Assembly: GCF_001039355.2 (NCBI RefSeq)
Contig: NW_019774391.1
Coordinates: 8,899 to 63,238, forward strand
Direction of reading: 5' to 3'
DNA: 54,340 bases
Origin: Lingula anatina
Lineage: Eukaryota > Brachiopoda > Lingulata > Lingulida > Lingulidae
A model generated the notes under the pieces. That model searched no databases. It saw only the letters and a program-made list of their open reading frames with translations, and was not told the DNA's origin. This document shows, piece after piece, positions 23,930-37,082 of the stretch. How positions within the stretch are numbered: position 1 is the stretch's first letter; each line of letters begins with the position of its first letter. Made by a program: the position numbers and the translations under genes.

Positions 23930-24604
23930 AAAATATCACCTCTTATTATTGCACCATCTTTTAAACATTTTGGCGGTGGGGTTGAGGGGGGGGTGAGGAG
24001 GGGAGGGGGGTGAGTGCAACAATAACAGAGGGAAAGTGGGCGTGTTCCAAGGCCTTGAAAACATACGGAGTTTCAATAAGTTAAGAAGCTTGATTGCAAT
24101 AGCCTCCTCTTTTAGTTTAGTTGAGCTGTCATTATGATGAGCCTGTATATTTAGGTCTACATCCACATTGCTCCGTGACACCCAAAACTGACAGTCGCAA
24201 GGAGACTATACCGTCAAGCGTCCACATCCGGGTGCCTGTGATTTTATTTAGAACGCGAGTTTAATAAGGTCAGAGGGACAGACAGGTGGCTACACGTGTC
24301 ATATCACCTACAGTAACCGATCCTCAAACCCCTTGGAGCGAGTAGAGAGCAACAAGTTAAGGGGTCTAGGATATTAAAAATACGTCTAAAACTCGATTTT
24401 TAGTTTTCTANTCCCTTAATAAAGGCCGTGTGACTCATTCAAAGTCACGATTTCATTTATTTCCTTCGCTGTGATTAAACCACGTTTCAATTTATTAAAC
24501 CTTTAAGCCCTACGGCTCATCAGAATATAAAACAGTGACAATATAAAGTTATATCTAATCAACTACCATGATTACAACAACTACTACTGATACAAACAAC
24601 AACA

Positions 24605-24609
24605 ACAAC

Positions 24610-24657
<48 letters not shown>
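24605..24657 (-). repeat. (AAT)n tract; probable 3' tail of the retrotransposon relic
   Basis: Read on the minus strand, this is an ATT repeat starting directly after the TGA stop of the reverse-transcriptase relic at 24661. A simple-repeat tail right behind the stop is typical of some non-LTR retrotransposons. Confidence 0.6.
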
Positions 24658-24660
24658 TCA

Positions 24661-25275
24661 TCAGATTGACATTAATCTAAGTTCCGATGCACATTTCAGG
24701 TATTTTCCCAAATTGTTTAATTGTGATACATTGTTAAGTGATAGTAATTTAATTAATTTAAAGACACTTGGCTTTGTATAATGAAATTTCTTAATATATT
24801 TCTGCCTAATCGTGTTGTAGTGAGGGCATTTAAGAATAAAATGAAATTCATCCTCTACATCGTTTAAATTGCATAACTTACAGATTCTTAATTTCCTATT
24901 TGTGTCTGTGTATCGGCCAGTCTCTACAGCTAGATTATGTGATGAGAGCCTAAATTTTGCGATATATTCCTTATTTTTCTGTGAAATTAGCTTATTCAAG
25001 TAAAATTGCACTGTGAAATTATCAACAAGGTGTTGATACAGAAGCCCTTTACTGGCTGTGAATATTTCTCCCGTCATTACTTGTCTAAAATGATCCTTCA
25101 ATCTTTGTTCTATCAAAGACAGTATACAAACATCCGACTTGTTTTCATAAAAAAGTAAATGACAGACCCATTAATTCAAGGTCATTCCGTATACAATTTA
25201 TCCACTCAAAATTATAAGGGTATCTTTATAGCATGTTTGTATAATGCGTTAAAGGTTACCTCATTTCACCATCCT
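24661..25275 (-). pseudogene. non-LTR retrotransposon ORF2 C-terminal relic
   Basis: The minus-strand frame of 151 codons ends at TGA 24663-24661 and contains a zinc-knuckle-like run, ICKLCNLNDVEDEFHFILKC, the CxxC...H...C pattern found after the reverse transcriptase of many animal non-LTR elements, preceded by KFRLSSHNLAVETGRY. Related coding continues upstream to about 25275 with two apparent frame shifts (at a T-run near 25155 and near 25215), where short pieces such as NFEWINCIRNDLELMGLSF can be read. So it is a broken, 5'-truncated copy with no catalytic domain. The exact clade is not decided. Confidence 0.7.
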
Positions 25276-26215
25276 TCAACTTAACAATAACTTTTAAAGT
25301 GTGAGGTGTCAAATCAGCAAATCAGTGTCACCAAATCTCGCTCCGTGTCACCTAGAATGAAATGGGCCACAGTTTCGTGGGGTATTAAACAATATAACAT
25401 TGGCTTTATTGTGCAGCGGTTTTTTGCACTAAGTGAACTTCACCGCAGTGTAGTTACGCCACCAGGGGGTGCTGTAGAGATCCTTATATCCCAGGTACTG
25501 CCACAGGACATGTACGGTACAGAGACGAGTGACGTCAGAGGAAGACTTCTGTGGTGTTTCTGTTAGGTTGGTAAGGAGGGGACTTATGCCATGCCAACTT
25601 GAGGCTTTTTTGCATAAGATAAATTTTGCGTTAAAGTCGTGTCACCTGTTTTTTGAGACTTGTCATCAGGACCCAGGGTGTCAAGCTGTCAGTCTCTGAA
25701 AACATACCTGTAAAGGTACCGTTCGCTGCAAAAAAACGACTGGATCTCTTCAGAGTGTTAATATTAAGTTAGGGGCCGGTCATTTCAAAGGCTAAGATAC
25801 ACACGTTTTCTCCTCGCTTTATACTCAGCATACACACGTTGACTCATGGAGAATAAGGGACCGGATTTGGGTCAGCTGGAAGTCTGACACGACAAAAATA
25901 TCAACAATTTATATTGTTATAACAGGACAGGGCTAAATGAAAGTGGGAACTGTCCTTAATTAGGGTCACCCAGTATTTTGTCACTGCTCTGTTTAGACTT
26001 ATCCCATACCCCAGTAACCCCCCCCCCCCCTTCGCCATGATATCCGGAACTTGTTTATGAGGTCGCTTTATTAATCTATATACGGATGCCCCTGACAATG
26101 GGTGAGGGTCATTGCAAGGTACATTAATCACAACTTACGCACGCCGTACTCTTAAATAATACAACAGTACTTTGCTGATCAATGACATGGCAAGGACAAA
26201 GTAACGGTACTCATG
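25276..26215. other. no gene recognised
   Basis: Short open frames without motifs; a C-run at about 26020-26030. Confidence 0.4.
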
Positions 26216-26490
26216 GGGACCATTTCCAGAACCATATCGTACTAGCAGGATCGATCTATCTCCATGGGGATTCTCTCTAATTTGCATTCAGTGTAAGCGT
26301 GTGAAATGTCTGGGTCGCCTGTTCAAGCTGCTAGAGGGTAATTAACGACTGTCAATTACCCCCCCCCCCCCCAGTTACTTAAGGGGCGATTGCCAGGCAA
26401 TTAAGCTGACTACACTGAAAGCACTTAAGCGAAAAGCCCCACGGAGTTAGATCGGCCCAGCTAGTACGATGAGTTAATGGAAACGCAGTC
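26216..26490. mobile_element. family B element, divergent copy
   Basis: Ends GGGACCATTTCC and GGAAACGCAGTC, with a perfect inner inverted pair ATCGTACTAGC / GCTAGTACGAT and GATCGATC beside it. Flanks are ATG and ATA, so the target duplication is imperfect. A C-run near 26360 interrupts the centre. Confidence 0.55.
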
Positions 26491-27669
26491 ATAGAGATGT
26501 GTCGCGTATATTGTGACACTTTTCACCGTCGTTTTTATGCTGCGTTTTAGCAGAGGCACGAGAGAAGCAGATATCGCTTGAACAAAAGACCACGCAGGAG
26601 ATGCACTACAGTGCCGAGCAGTGTCCAAGTGACGAGGTGCACGCGGATTTCACTGCAGTTAGCGGTTAACCTGACGAACAAACCTGGTTTTAAAGAAAAA
26701 GGAAAATACGCCCGTCGCGGAAGAAGATTCTTGAACTTAATTAAGGTACAGTGCGCTTACATGCATTAATTATTAACGACCTAAAACCGAACCGCTTTCA
26801 AAATGTTGCTCCCCGGTTGACACGTCAAATGTTTTTATCGTGTTGTATATTGTGAAGTTAAGCAATTTTTTCTTTCTTTGTGCTGATCTATCTATCTCAC
26901 GCCAATTGTCATGGAGTTGACATATAAAGTACAATGTAATGTAAAAAGTGCGGCAAATGCCATTCGCTCAGCCGCGACAATACAGGTAAAGTCCATGCCA
27001 TTGAGTCATTGAGCCATTGAGTCGACGGTTACACTGCTCTATTGGGTTCCAAGGGCTCTCATGAGTGTAATATCCATAGTAGGTACCACATATTGCGGTA
27101 AGTTACAGCTTCTGAGTGACCCGGGACACGGTCTACCGCACATTGCAGGGCAAACGACTCCATTTACCACGGAATTGAAGTCCGGAGAAGATCTTGAGAG
27201 AAGATGTTCTTGCAAGGAAGAAGAGGATGAGAAAGCGGTGTTCCGGTGAAGAGGAAGAGGAGAAGAGACGGAGCACCACCGAACCCCAGCCAGTCAAATA
27301 ACATGTAAAGAAAAAATCGTGTGACGTAATTAAGAGAAGTGAGTGTAGGTCAGGTGTCCGCGGACGGTTGTTGGGTTGCAGTTCCAGTCAAGTAGTGACG
27401 TCTTCACTAAAAATCAACTTTGTAAAGCAGAGCCCCGTAACTCGAAAGCATCGCGTATTGCGAATAGCGACATCACATAGAAGCTACAATGTATTACATG
27501 AGGCGCGTATGGGCGAGTTATGGAATCGAGACGCTTGTGCTAGGTCGCAATCCACGATGCTTTCGAGTTACGGGGCCCAGGCCGCTTTGAGTGCTGTTTC
27601 TAACCACAAAAAAAGCCCATCTAATCCTCGTTTAGCACCACCCAACGCGTTCATGATCATGGTCATATA
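26491..27669. other. GC-richer stretch, no gene recognised
   Basis: Locally GC-richer blocks at 26530-26755 and 27100-27300. Possible donors follow short open frames at 26744 (AAG|GTACAG) and 27096 (TGCG|GTAAGT), but no protein feature supports an exon. Two related stretches, 27430-27456 and 27555-27582, are inverted copies of a CGTAACTCGAAAGCATCG motif. Confidence 0.35.
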
Positions 27670-27865
27670 GACCCCATTCCCAAAGATTAGATCGATCCAA
27701 CTAGATCGACCTAATTCCCTGGGGGTTCACGAGCGGGCACAAAAGTTAATTACACCCTTACAGCTTGTAGTAGGCGGGACGGACATTTAAGCCGGATTTT
27801 CTGACAGTAATCTAGTGAGACTCCCCACGGGGATAGATCGATCTAAAATCTATGGGAATGCGCCC
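27670..27865. mobile_element. family B foldback element, copy 3
   Basis: Same orientation as the copy at 15130-15342. Ends GACCCCATTCCCA and TGGGAATGCGCCC; flanked by ATA at 27667-27669 and 27866-27868. Confidence 0.72.
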
Positions 27866-29108
27866 ATAGCCTTGCATTGGTTGGCTTTCCACAGTTTACA
27901 TGGTTAGATGTAATAATAGTGAGATCTGAATTAAACTGTCACAAGTTAATTGAGAGACTGCGACTGTAAAACTGACCCAGTGTTGGTGTGAGCCCCGCTT
28001 GGACACAGTGCGATTGTGCTATATACTTTATATACCGTGTATCTTTACAAGGCACATATAACCACAACAGCAACACAGCTACGACATGGATCCACTAGCT
28101 AGTAGTCTGTTACAAAATTATTCGATCGGATTCTTCAGTTTTGGTTTTGTAAACTTTTTCTAGAGGCCCCTGTGATATCAGACAACAGGGGTATATCGTG
28201 TTTCCCAGGGGAACTCTACCCCCCCCCCCCCTCTTCTCTGTCCTTACCCCCGTGAATAGACCCTGTGGTGCCCCATGCAGCTATAAATTACTGCCTAATT
28301 AACATGTGGCCATCTAGTGACGTGATTCGATTCACACTCGTTCTAAGTCAGGCTTTGAGTGAACAGTTCTGCATAGTTTAATGAATTGAATAGACTGAGA
28401 GTGGGGGGGGGGGGGGGGGTTATTACTCGGTGATTATTGAGGAGTCTATTATTACCAGCGCTCTTACAGATTCAATTTACATCGGCTTTCCAGTGGGGAA
28501 TTACACGCTCTCACTGCTATTATCACCGAGTTAGATACTGTGTTACTTGTTATTATTTTTAATCTACACAGCCAGTATATGGCGTGCTAGAAAAATACTG
28601 TTCCGAAAGCATTTATCTCGATTAAATCAATAGATATGTTTTTACATTAAACTTATATTTCATTTTAGACACCCGACACGACATAGAGATCAAGTTGTTC
28701 GCGGTTTTTCCCCCGCCAACAGGTAAAATGTAAGACGTGCATGCCACGCCGATTTCCAACAAAGGCAAGCCATTCACTGCAACAGCCAATGGACAGTCCA
28801 ATAAGAAGCTAAACTATTTCTTGATGTAATACTCACTGATATTACAATATAAAGGAAAGCAAGGCGGTATATAAGTAAAGGTCGGTAAAATCACACATCG
28901 TGACCACAGGGAGTGGTCAATGACCTCCAGCACATCAATAGAGATGGCCCAGGTTGATGAAACACTGTGACTACGCCAACATTGTAATATAAACGCCCAC
29001 CGTCGGAATAAAACCGAAGTTAAAAGGGATATAAACCATCTGCACGTAACGGTGGGTGGTGTCGCCATTTAAGAAGTGGTCACCTCACTAGAGATAGCTC
29101 AACACGAA
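27866..29108. other. no gene recognised
   Basis: Contains a C-run (about 28220) and a G-run (28403-28420). Open frames are short and featureless. Confidence 0.4.
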
Positions 29109-29758
29109 AGTGGACACAGCATCGGTCAGCAGCGCGTTACACGCAACAACAGGCCCAAGTACCAATAGGTCAAAATGGAGTTCCTGTAATAAACAACGTT
29201 TAATGCCAGTCTAAAATATAGACCTGACCATTATTACCTGTGGGACAGACATATGATACTCTCGAGGTCTATACTTATTTCATTATTTGACCACCAGAGA
29301 CGCGTGCTATCAGCGCGTTCATCGGGTACCTGCCACAGCCGCCAGAGATATTATCAACATCACAGAGGAAGGAGTTAGATGAAAACACGTCTCTCTCGTG
29401 CTGCGTGGATTGTCCACATCAAGTTTGCACCTTGGGAGTGGAAAGGGGCTCATAAACCCGCACACCAAAGCGCCAAACTGCGGGCCTTGAGTCAAGATAG
29501 GATTTAAGCTACTAAAGTCAAGTGTGTATACCCGTATATATATATAACCAAGGTAAGATTTCAATCAATTAAACAATGAGAAGGTGCGTCACAATGGGCT
29601 GTTTGATTTTACGAGAGAGATGGGTGGATAGCTCTGTGCAAAGTTATGTAGTGAATCTTGGATGAATCTTTGATGAATGAATCTTTCACAATAAGAGGGG
29701 ATTGACATTGCAGGGAAGCCGCTACAGGAATGTATGTATTGTGCAAGCACTTTTATTC

Positions 29759-29799
<41 letters not shown>

Positions 29800-30560
29800 A
29801 TCTCATATACAGCCTATAAATGGCTTGTTAATTGTAGATTTCTCATTTCACCGTATATCTGATACGCTACTTCGTGTCACAGATCTTGGACAAGGTTAGC
29901 TAGTTCAATAAGGTTTACATTTCTACAACAAAGAGAGTGCAAACTCACATTTTCCCGTCGTCAGCAGATCTCTCATATAGGTCACAAGATCATGCAAAAA
30001 AGTCCCAAAGCCAACAAGGTCTAGCTTTTTTATTGGAAATCCGACATACGAGCATTTATGGAAATCGAAAATGAAGCTTTCCCTGGTTAGATGAGAAAAC
30101 TCGGGGTTTACACAGAAAAGCCATGTCGCGAAAATAAGAGCAAAGAAGAAGCTTTCAGTTCATAGAATTTATCATGAAATGACAACACAATAAAGTAAAA
30201 TTAAGTTGACAGAGAAAATGGAGAAGTACGAGACGTTGGCTTGGCATGAACCAGTTGCACCAGAACACAATTTCATTGCATAACAAAGAAAACAAATGTT
30301 AACGGGAATGGCACGACCCAATAACTTCGGAATGATCTGTGTGACCTTGCTGTATATAATTGTTATTATAGCCATACAGTCACAGTGAGAGAATTCATGG
30401 CGGAAAATTGCTGCCAGAGAGTTCCTTACATTCTTTTTTAGTGTAAGATAAACTGTAGAATGCAAGCTATGACAAACCCTTTAAGAGAGTTCACGCCGAG
30501 TCGCATTACGTCTCTTTGACAGTAGCTGTATTCACGAGGTTATACAAACTTGCATTACAA
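29109..30560. repeat. 1.45-kb duplicated segment, copy 1 (before gap)
   Basis: Nearly identical to 30639-32084. It ends exactly at the 78-N gap. Differences are a handful of single bases and length changes in TA and GT microsatellites. Interpreted as the second haplotype placed in series by the assembler. Confidence 0.9.
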
Positions 30561-30638
30561 NNNNNNNNNNNNNNNNNNNNNNNNNNNNNNNNNNNNNNNN
30601 NNNNNNNNNNNNNNNNNNNNNNNNNNNNNNNNNNNNNN
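30561..30638. other. assembly gap (78 N)
   Basis: Run of 78 N between the two copies of the duplicated segment. Confidence 0.99.
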
Positions 30639-31286
30639 AGTGGACACAGCATCGGTCAGCAGCGCGTTACACGCAACAACAGGCCCAAGTACCAATAGGT
30701 CAAAATGGAGTTCCTGTAATAAACAACGTTTAATGCCAGTCTAAAATATAGACCTGACCATTATTACCTGTGGGACAGACATATGATACTCTCGAGGTCT
30801 ATACTTATTTCATTATTTGACCACCAGAAGCGCGTGCTATCAGCGCGTTCATCGGGTACCTGCCACAGCCGCCAGAGATATTATCAGCATCACAGAGGAA
30901 GGAGTTAGATGAAAACACGTCTCTCTCGTGCTGCGTGGATTGTCCACATCAAGTTTGCACCTTGGGAGTGGAAAGGGGCTAATAAACCCGCACACCAAAG
31001 CGCCAAACTGCGGGCCTTGAGTCAAGATAGGATTTAAGCTACTAAAGTCAAGTGTGTATACCCGTATATATATAACCAAGGTAAGATTTCAATCAATTAA
31101 ACAATGAGAAGGTGCGTCACAATGGGCTGTTTGATTTTACGAGAGAGATGGGTGGATAGCTCTGTGCAAAGTTATGTAGTGAATCTTGGATGAATCTTTG
31201 ATGAATGAATCTTTCACAATAAGAGGGGATTGACATTGCAGGGAAGCCGCTACAGGAATGTATGTATTGTGCAAGCACTTTTATTC

Positions 31287-31323
<37 letters not shown>

Positions 31324-32084
31324 ATCTCATATACAGCCTATAAATGGCTTGTTAATTGTAGATTTCTCATTTCACCGTATATCTGATACGCTACTTCGTG
31401 TCACAGATCTTGGACAAGGTTAGCTAGTTCAATAAGATTTACATTTCTACAACAAAGAGAGTGCAAACTCACATTTTCCCGTCGTCAGCAGATCTCTCAT
31501 ATAGGTCACAAGCTCATGCAAAAAAGTCCCAAAGCCAACAAGGTCTAGCTTTTTTATTGGAAATCCGACATACGAGCATTTATGGAAATCGAAAATGAAG
31601 CTTTCCCTGGTTAGATGAGAAAACTCGGGGTTTACACAGAAAAGCCATGTCGCGAAAATAAGAGCAAAGAAGAAGCTTTCAGTTCATAGAATTTATCATG
31701 AAATGACAACACAATAAAGTAAAATTAAGTTGACAGAGAAAATGGAGAAGTACGAGACGTTGGCTTGGCATGAACCAGTTGCACCAGAACACAATTTCAT
31801 TGCATAACAAAGAAAACAAATGTTAACGGGAATGGCACGACCCAATAACTTCGGAATGATCTGTGTGACCTTGCTGTATATAATTGTTATTATAGCCATA
31901 CAGTCACAGTGAGAGAATTCATGGCGGAAAATTGCTGCCAGAGAGTTCCTTACATTCTTTTTTAGTGTAAGATAAACTGTAGAATGCAAGCTATGACAAA
32001 CCCTTTAAGAGAGTTCACGCCGAGTCGCATTACGTCTCTTTGACAGTAGCTGTATTCACGAGGTTATACAAACTTGCATTACAA
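30639..32084. repeat. 1.45-kb duplicated segment, copy 2 (after gap)
   Basis: Second copy of the segment at 29109-30560, starting at the first base after the gap. After 32084 the sequence becomes unique. Includes a GT repeat (about 31290-31321), shorter than in copy 1 (about 29763-29796). Neither copy has a recognisable gene. Confidence 0.9.
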
Positions 32085-35000
32085 GAAAAATCACATTTTT
32101 CCGCTTGAATTGCTAGGTAAAGTGTTTCTCGATGTCACCGCGGGGCAGACTGGTTAGCGCTAAGTTAAGTTTGCACACGTCTCTCACCTACCATGTCCCC
32201 TACCCATCGCCAAGTGCTGCTTTACCAGACAACGAGCTCGTTCACACTTTGCACCCGGCACGCTTATAATTACCATATAATATCTCATTGTGGTAATGGG
32301 TGTCACGTAATGTGAATATTGAGGAGGTTACTTTTTAATCTTAAATAGATACGCACCTGTGTCACCCTGGGACCCTGTTTTGATTGGGTTTTCCGATCTT
32401 TTAAACTCTTTTTAAAAAGCTTTTGAAGTCTTGTAGAACCTGACACAGGCACCTCTTCATAGCTTATCCACCTTGGTGAGCCAGTTATATGTAACTTTGA
32501 TGTAAAGGAAATATGTTAATTTGAGAGAGAGAGTTAAGCCGCCGCACGCAACAATTCTTCACCCCGACCACCCCCCCCCCCCCCAAGCAAAAGGATGCGA
32601 ATTCATTAGTTGGTTTAAGCGTGAATTCAAAGCACGCACTTACTTTGAAACGAGATAAGTCCGTATAACAGTCCGATCAAAGTGCCAAAAAACAAAGTTT
32701 CACTGAGTTTTGACCGTGTTAGAGGAGTTTCAAAAGTGATTTCTTTAAAAAAATGAAAGAAATAGAAAACGCGTTCTTATTAACAGGTATTTTATGAGCC
32801 ACAATATGTTAGCTAAGATTAACTAGCAGATGTTAATTTTTCGAAATCGTAGAGAAAAATGAAAACAAAACAAGGGATAATTTCGTTGATGCTGCCTTTG
32901 TGCCGTCGTAGTGACGTTCATTCTAAACCCATTGTCCTGTTACAACATTCTATAAATCGTGAATTAGGTTTTGCATTTTCCATGTAGTAACGATGGCAAA
33001 GAAAGTAATTTGTTTTTCTAAAAGACTACTCGTTCATACTTAACAGCAAGAACTAACTGTGATGTGGTTTTTTAAATTTCTATTACATATAACACGCTTA
33101 GTCTCTTAGGAAAAAAGCATTGACCCTTATATTGTTCACGAGATGTGAGGTAATCTGGTTCACCGGTGTTGAATAAAAAAAAAGACGTTTGTATTATCCT
33201 CCGTTGGGTTATCAAGTTCACATCATTTAAATGTAGATACAACAATCCTTTACTGAGGGAGGACATATGAGCAATCAGTTTTTGTCTACAATTATTTGCT
33301 AATTCTGTAGACACCATATCCAGACCAGCTTTTCCTTAAGTGTACCTTAATAACGTAGTAGTAGCAGTTTTTGACAATATTTAACAAATATGTAACTATT
33401 CTGATATTTCTGCTTAAAAGAAGTGGATACTCCCCCATTTTAATGATAATCTATAGACTTAATCTGTTGTATCTTATTCTCTTAGCACCTACTTCCTTTT
33501 CCAAAAATCTGTGCGCGCCTTCTAACATTTGTTATGAGAAAAACGCTGTATTATTGATGTATAATTTAATATATTTCTAACATAAGTGTAAAAGACTGCA
33601 CATTTAGTAGACAAATTAAAGTCGTCGCAAACTTTGCTTTGTTTTACATGTTTTTGAGCTCGTAGCACTTACTGGTAAAATTTAACAATAACCCATCATA
33701 CAATATAACTGAAGTGATCAATATGCAGCTTATTTCATTCTTAACCCAAAGTTAGGCTACGAGGCATAAATTTGTTTGCGACGTAGGCGCAGAGATATCT
33801 GAAGATAATCGCCGCTAATTTACATGCCATTCATCTTTTATCCGTGGTCATGTTTTTGGTTGTCATCTTAATATTGGGACACTGTTATATCGGTCTATCA
33901 TCATTTTAAGTCATATAGAAATATAGATATATATATTAAATTACTGGGGTAGATGTCTGTGTTTTATCACTGCACTGTATTAGAATCGTGATTATCACCG
34001 CTTTTCGTTTTAAAACGCTTTGTCCTCATTAAAGTCAATTGTGGAATGCATCGTGTAAATGAGAGACCGATTACAGGTCATTATGTCATCTTGCTATCAT
34101 TTTTATGCCCTGGAAAACTGCTGTTCCATAAAGGACGATGTTCACTGATTATCTGAGATCTCTCACTCACGTGGAAATGTCACCCTCTCTCTCCTATCTT
34201 TGATCTGGTCGGAGCGTTCTCTGAAGACGTCAAAAACCAGTCAGGTAGCTTTCATTTTTTAACTTTACAGGGAGAAGACAGTCACCACCCCAGCAGACGG
34301 CTACCTGAGTTGAGCGTCGTGTTGAGGCTTTCTCTGAGTCGCGTTCCCAGGTGTAGCAGAACACAGGTGCTAAAAGTGAACAGCAGGTGAAAACATTGCC
34401 TGGTACTGCATCTGATAACATCGGCCCTTGGTGACGCCGCCATATTGAAGAGTGTGGTAGCCCACAGCAATACAGTCAAAGTAAGCAGACTTAGGCCTAC
34501 TTAACAATTTAAAACTAACGGTACCCATTTTACGCTACCATGCGTAGCAAAGGTTTGCAGTTGGAGGCCAACGTTTCAGTTTATTTTTATTGTGCGACGC
34601 GACCTTAGTGTGCTTATAGTAAATATGTGTAAGATGTCAGTGATTATTTTTGAAAAAGGACTTTTCAAAAGCCCCCCCAACACGTCCAGGCATACTTAAC
34701 TGTCGCGTGTCCTTATATACGTGCTAACCGAGACGCTTTAAAGCAGCCTTGTTTTTGTGACAGCAGCTTAAGCTTTGTATTGCGGCACGGCACTTTCACC
34801 GTCTTATTTCTTGATAAGATGAATGAGATTTGTAAGTAATAATTAGTATATAAAGGTCCTTTGTAAGAGAAAGATTAAGGAAGCGATTGCATTACAAAAA
34901 AACGTCAGGTATACCATAGGTTAGATAAGTATGTGTCCATATGTAATTTAATTGACAGTGTATGTCATCCCATTTCATCGAAAAAAAAAAAAACAATCGT

Positions 35001-36074
35001 TTCAAGAGTTGTCATATTAGTCACTCAGAAGATTGTAGTCAGTAGTCTGGGCCTGTTTTTACAAAAACAAATGTGATGGAGAAGCTATTTGTCACAGTCT
35101 TGTGAATTAAGATAACCTTTTATCTTACACAATCTTCATGGTGTCGAGGCCAGGCAGTGATAATGAAAACCTCCCCCCCCCCCTGCACTGGTCATAAACT
35201 GTAGCTCTGTCACACTACAGCACAGGGACTAGCCATGGCAAATATAAGGCCAGTTGACAACAGAACTAAACCCAACAGGTCATAGACTTGATGACGTCAC
35301 CAGAGCCACACGTCCCGACTTCCACACGTGGCATTCAGCCCCTATTTGCCTTATGGGGTCTCTTCGTCATTTCGTCGATTTGGTTTTTAAGAACTGCCTT
35401 GTGTTCTTCAATAAAACGTGTTAATCTGTTAATCTGATTAAATTAAGCGCTAAATTCAATTCAGTTCAATTTATTAAACCCTTGAGATGGTCCCCATGGA
35501 TTTGGAATTGATCTAAGTAGGACGATAGTGACATTGGGAATGGGCCCAAAGTTAAAGATTCGTTTGCCGTGAAAAACCGAGCCCCAACTGATGCCGTGAC
35601 ATAAGCAGCTGACAGACCCAGTTGCTTTGACAGTGATCTGAAATATTTCATGAATTGTTAAACAATTAAAGTCAAAGTTACATGGTTTTCCTATTGTTAA
35701 CGTAATACTCGCGTGCAGGCTCAAATATTGATCTAATTTCTTGCATCCTTGGATTCCAAACATACCTAGCATGCAATGTATGGCCAGATATCAAGGGAAT
35801 CCAGGGCTAAAAATCGTGTTTTAATTTGATATCTACAGGTGTTTCTCTGGTTGATTCAATGTTTTTCATATAATTGACGTCATCACTCAGGTGGCTAAGT
35901 CAATGTGTACTGTTCTTCTAGTAGCATTATTTTAACAATAGTAAGGCTAAGGTTAGTTAGTAAGTCGAAGTGAAGACTAGGATGCGTTTGAGTATCAAAA
36001 AACTTCTTCGTGAACAAGGAAACCAAAGGTAAAAGAATAGTCCGATCTGATGCCACACTAAATGCTCTCCAGCC

Positions 36075-36134
36075 TGACGTCACAATACTCTCACAAGCAT
36101 GACGTCACATAAGCCTCCTTCAAGCCTGACGTCA
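36075..36134. promoter_or_regulatory. cluster of three TGACGTCA (CRE consensus) sites
   Basis: Perfect palindromic TGACGTCA octamers at 36075-36082, 36100-36107 and 36127-36134, each within a wider shared AGC(C/A)TGACGTCACA motif and spaced 25 and 27 bp. This octamer is the consensus for CREB/ATF factors. The wider shared flanks suggest they arose by local duplication. Confidence 0.4.
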
Positions 36135-36268
36135 CACTGTTTTCGACATAAAATCAAAAAGTAGGGGCTGGGTTAGCGCTCACACTCGCCAATTTAACCA
36201 AATGCTAAAACTTACTTCGATTGGGTAAACAAAATAGGGTTGATTTGACTTGTTTTAGTCAAATTTAC

Positions 36269-36382
36269 GCCATTTGGAGAAAAAAATTGAAAAAGTAACA
36301 ATTTGGCTAAGAAAAAAAAATTAAGCCATTTGGAGAAAAAAATAATGAAAAAGTATCAATTTGGCTAAGTAAAAAAAAAAAT
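36269..36382. repeat. 56-bp tandem duplication
   Basis: Two copies of a unit beginning GCCATTTGGAGAAAAAAA and containing CAATTTGGCTAAG, followed by A-runs of different length. Confidence 0.85.
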
Positions 36383-37082
36383 GCTGGCGCTACCCCAAAG
36401 GGAGTTGGCCTAAAATGAAGTAGACATGATTGACAGAAGCTAATGGGGAATCAACAGTTACAACTTTGGAGTTATAATTTTTGAGCGTATTAAGCGTCTT
36501 GGTTACAGCAGCACTGGACCAAATATTTTTCAATGGTCCTTTATCAGATTTTCAAAATCATCTTAATAGATTAACAATATATGATAGACGTATACTCAGT
36601 GGAAAGAACATGCATCACCGGAAATAAGATTTAATGCAACATCAAACAAAATTAAAACAAACAGATAAAAAAAAACAAATAAAGATTTAAAGATAAAATT
36701 GATATCTTGCCTCATGCCATAAAAGGACCATATTTTTGAAATGCTGCTGCGTGACCACAAATATGATACGATGGTTATTTTTACCAAGGGATTATATCTG
36801 TTATTAAAACCTCCTTGTTTTTACCAAGTTAAGTATGTCTGCTTAGTGTAGCTCTTTGCGTGACCCATGTCTAGTTGATCTCCCATTACCGCCGTGGAAA
36901 CTCATCTAAATGTAGTGAAGGCTTTAAAAATTATAACCAATTTAGTCCACTAATCAGGAGAATCGGCTCTTTATAATTTGATGGATGGTCCATAAAAAAA
37001 CAAGATTTTATCTCGCTGTCTTGTCACATACCTGATTGGTCACTTCTTTGACGGCCTCCCCAAAGACAACACAAACATAGAG

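Larger units (their letters stand above)
32085..37081. other. intergenic or intronic, no gene recognised
   Basis: AT-rich. Holds C-runs (about 32571-32584, 35171-35182), a CRE-like cluster (36075-36134) and a 56-bp tandem duplication (36269-36382). A minus-strand frame at 33072-33317 faintly resembles part of the retrotransposon relic. Nothing else supported. Confidence 0.4.

Noticed and set aside
30172-30465. 97-codon minus-strand frame present identically at 31696-31989
   Set aside because: Its repetition only reflects the duplicated haplotype segment; the peptide has no recognisable feature.
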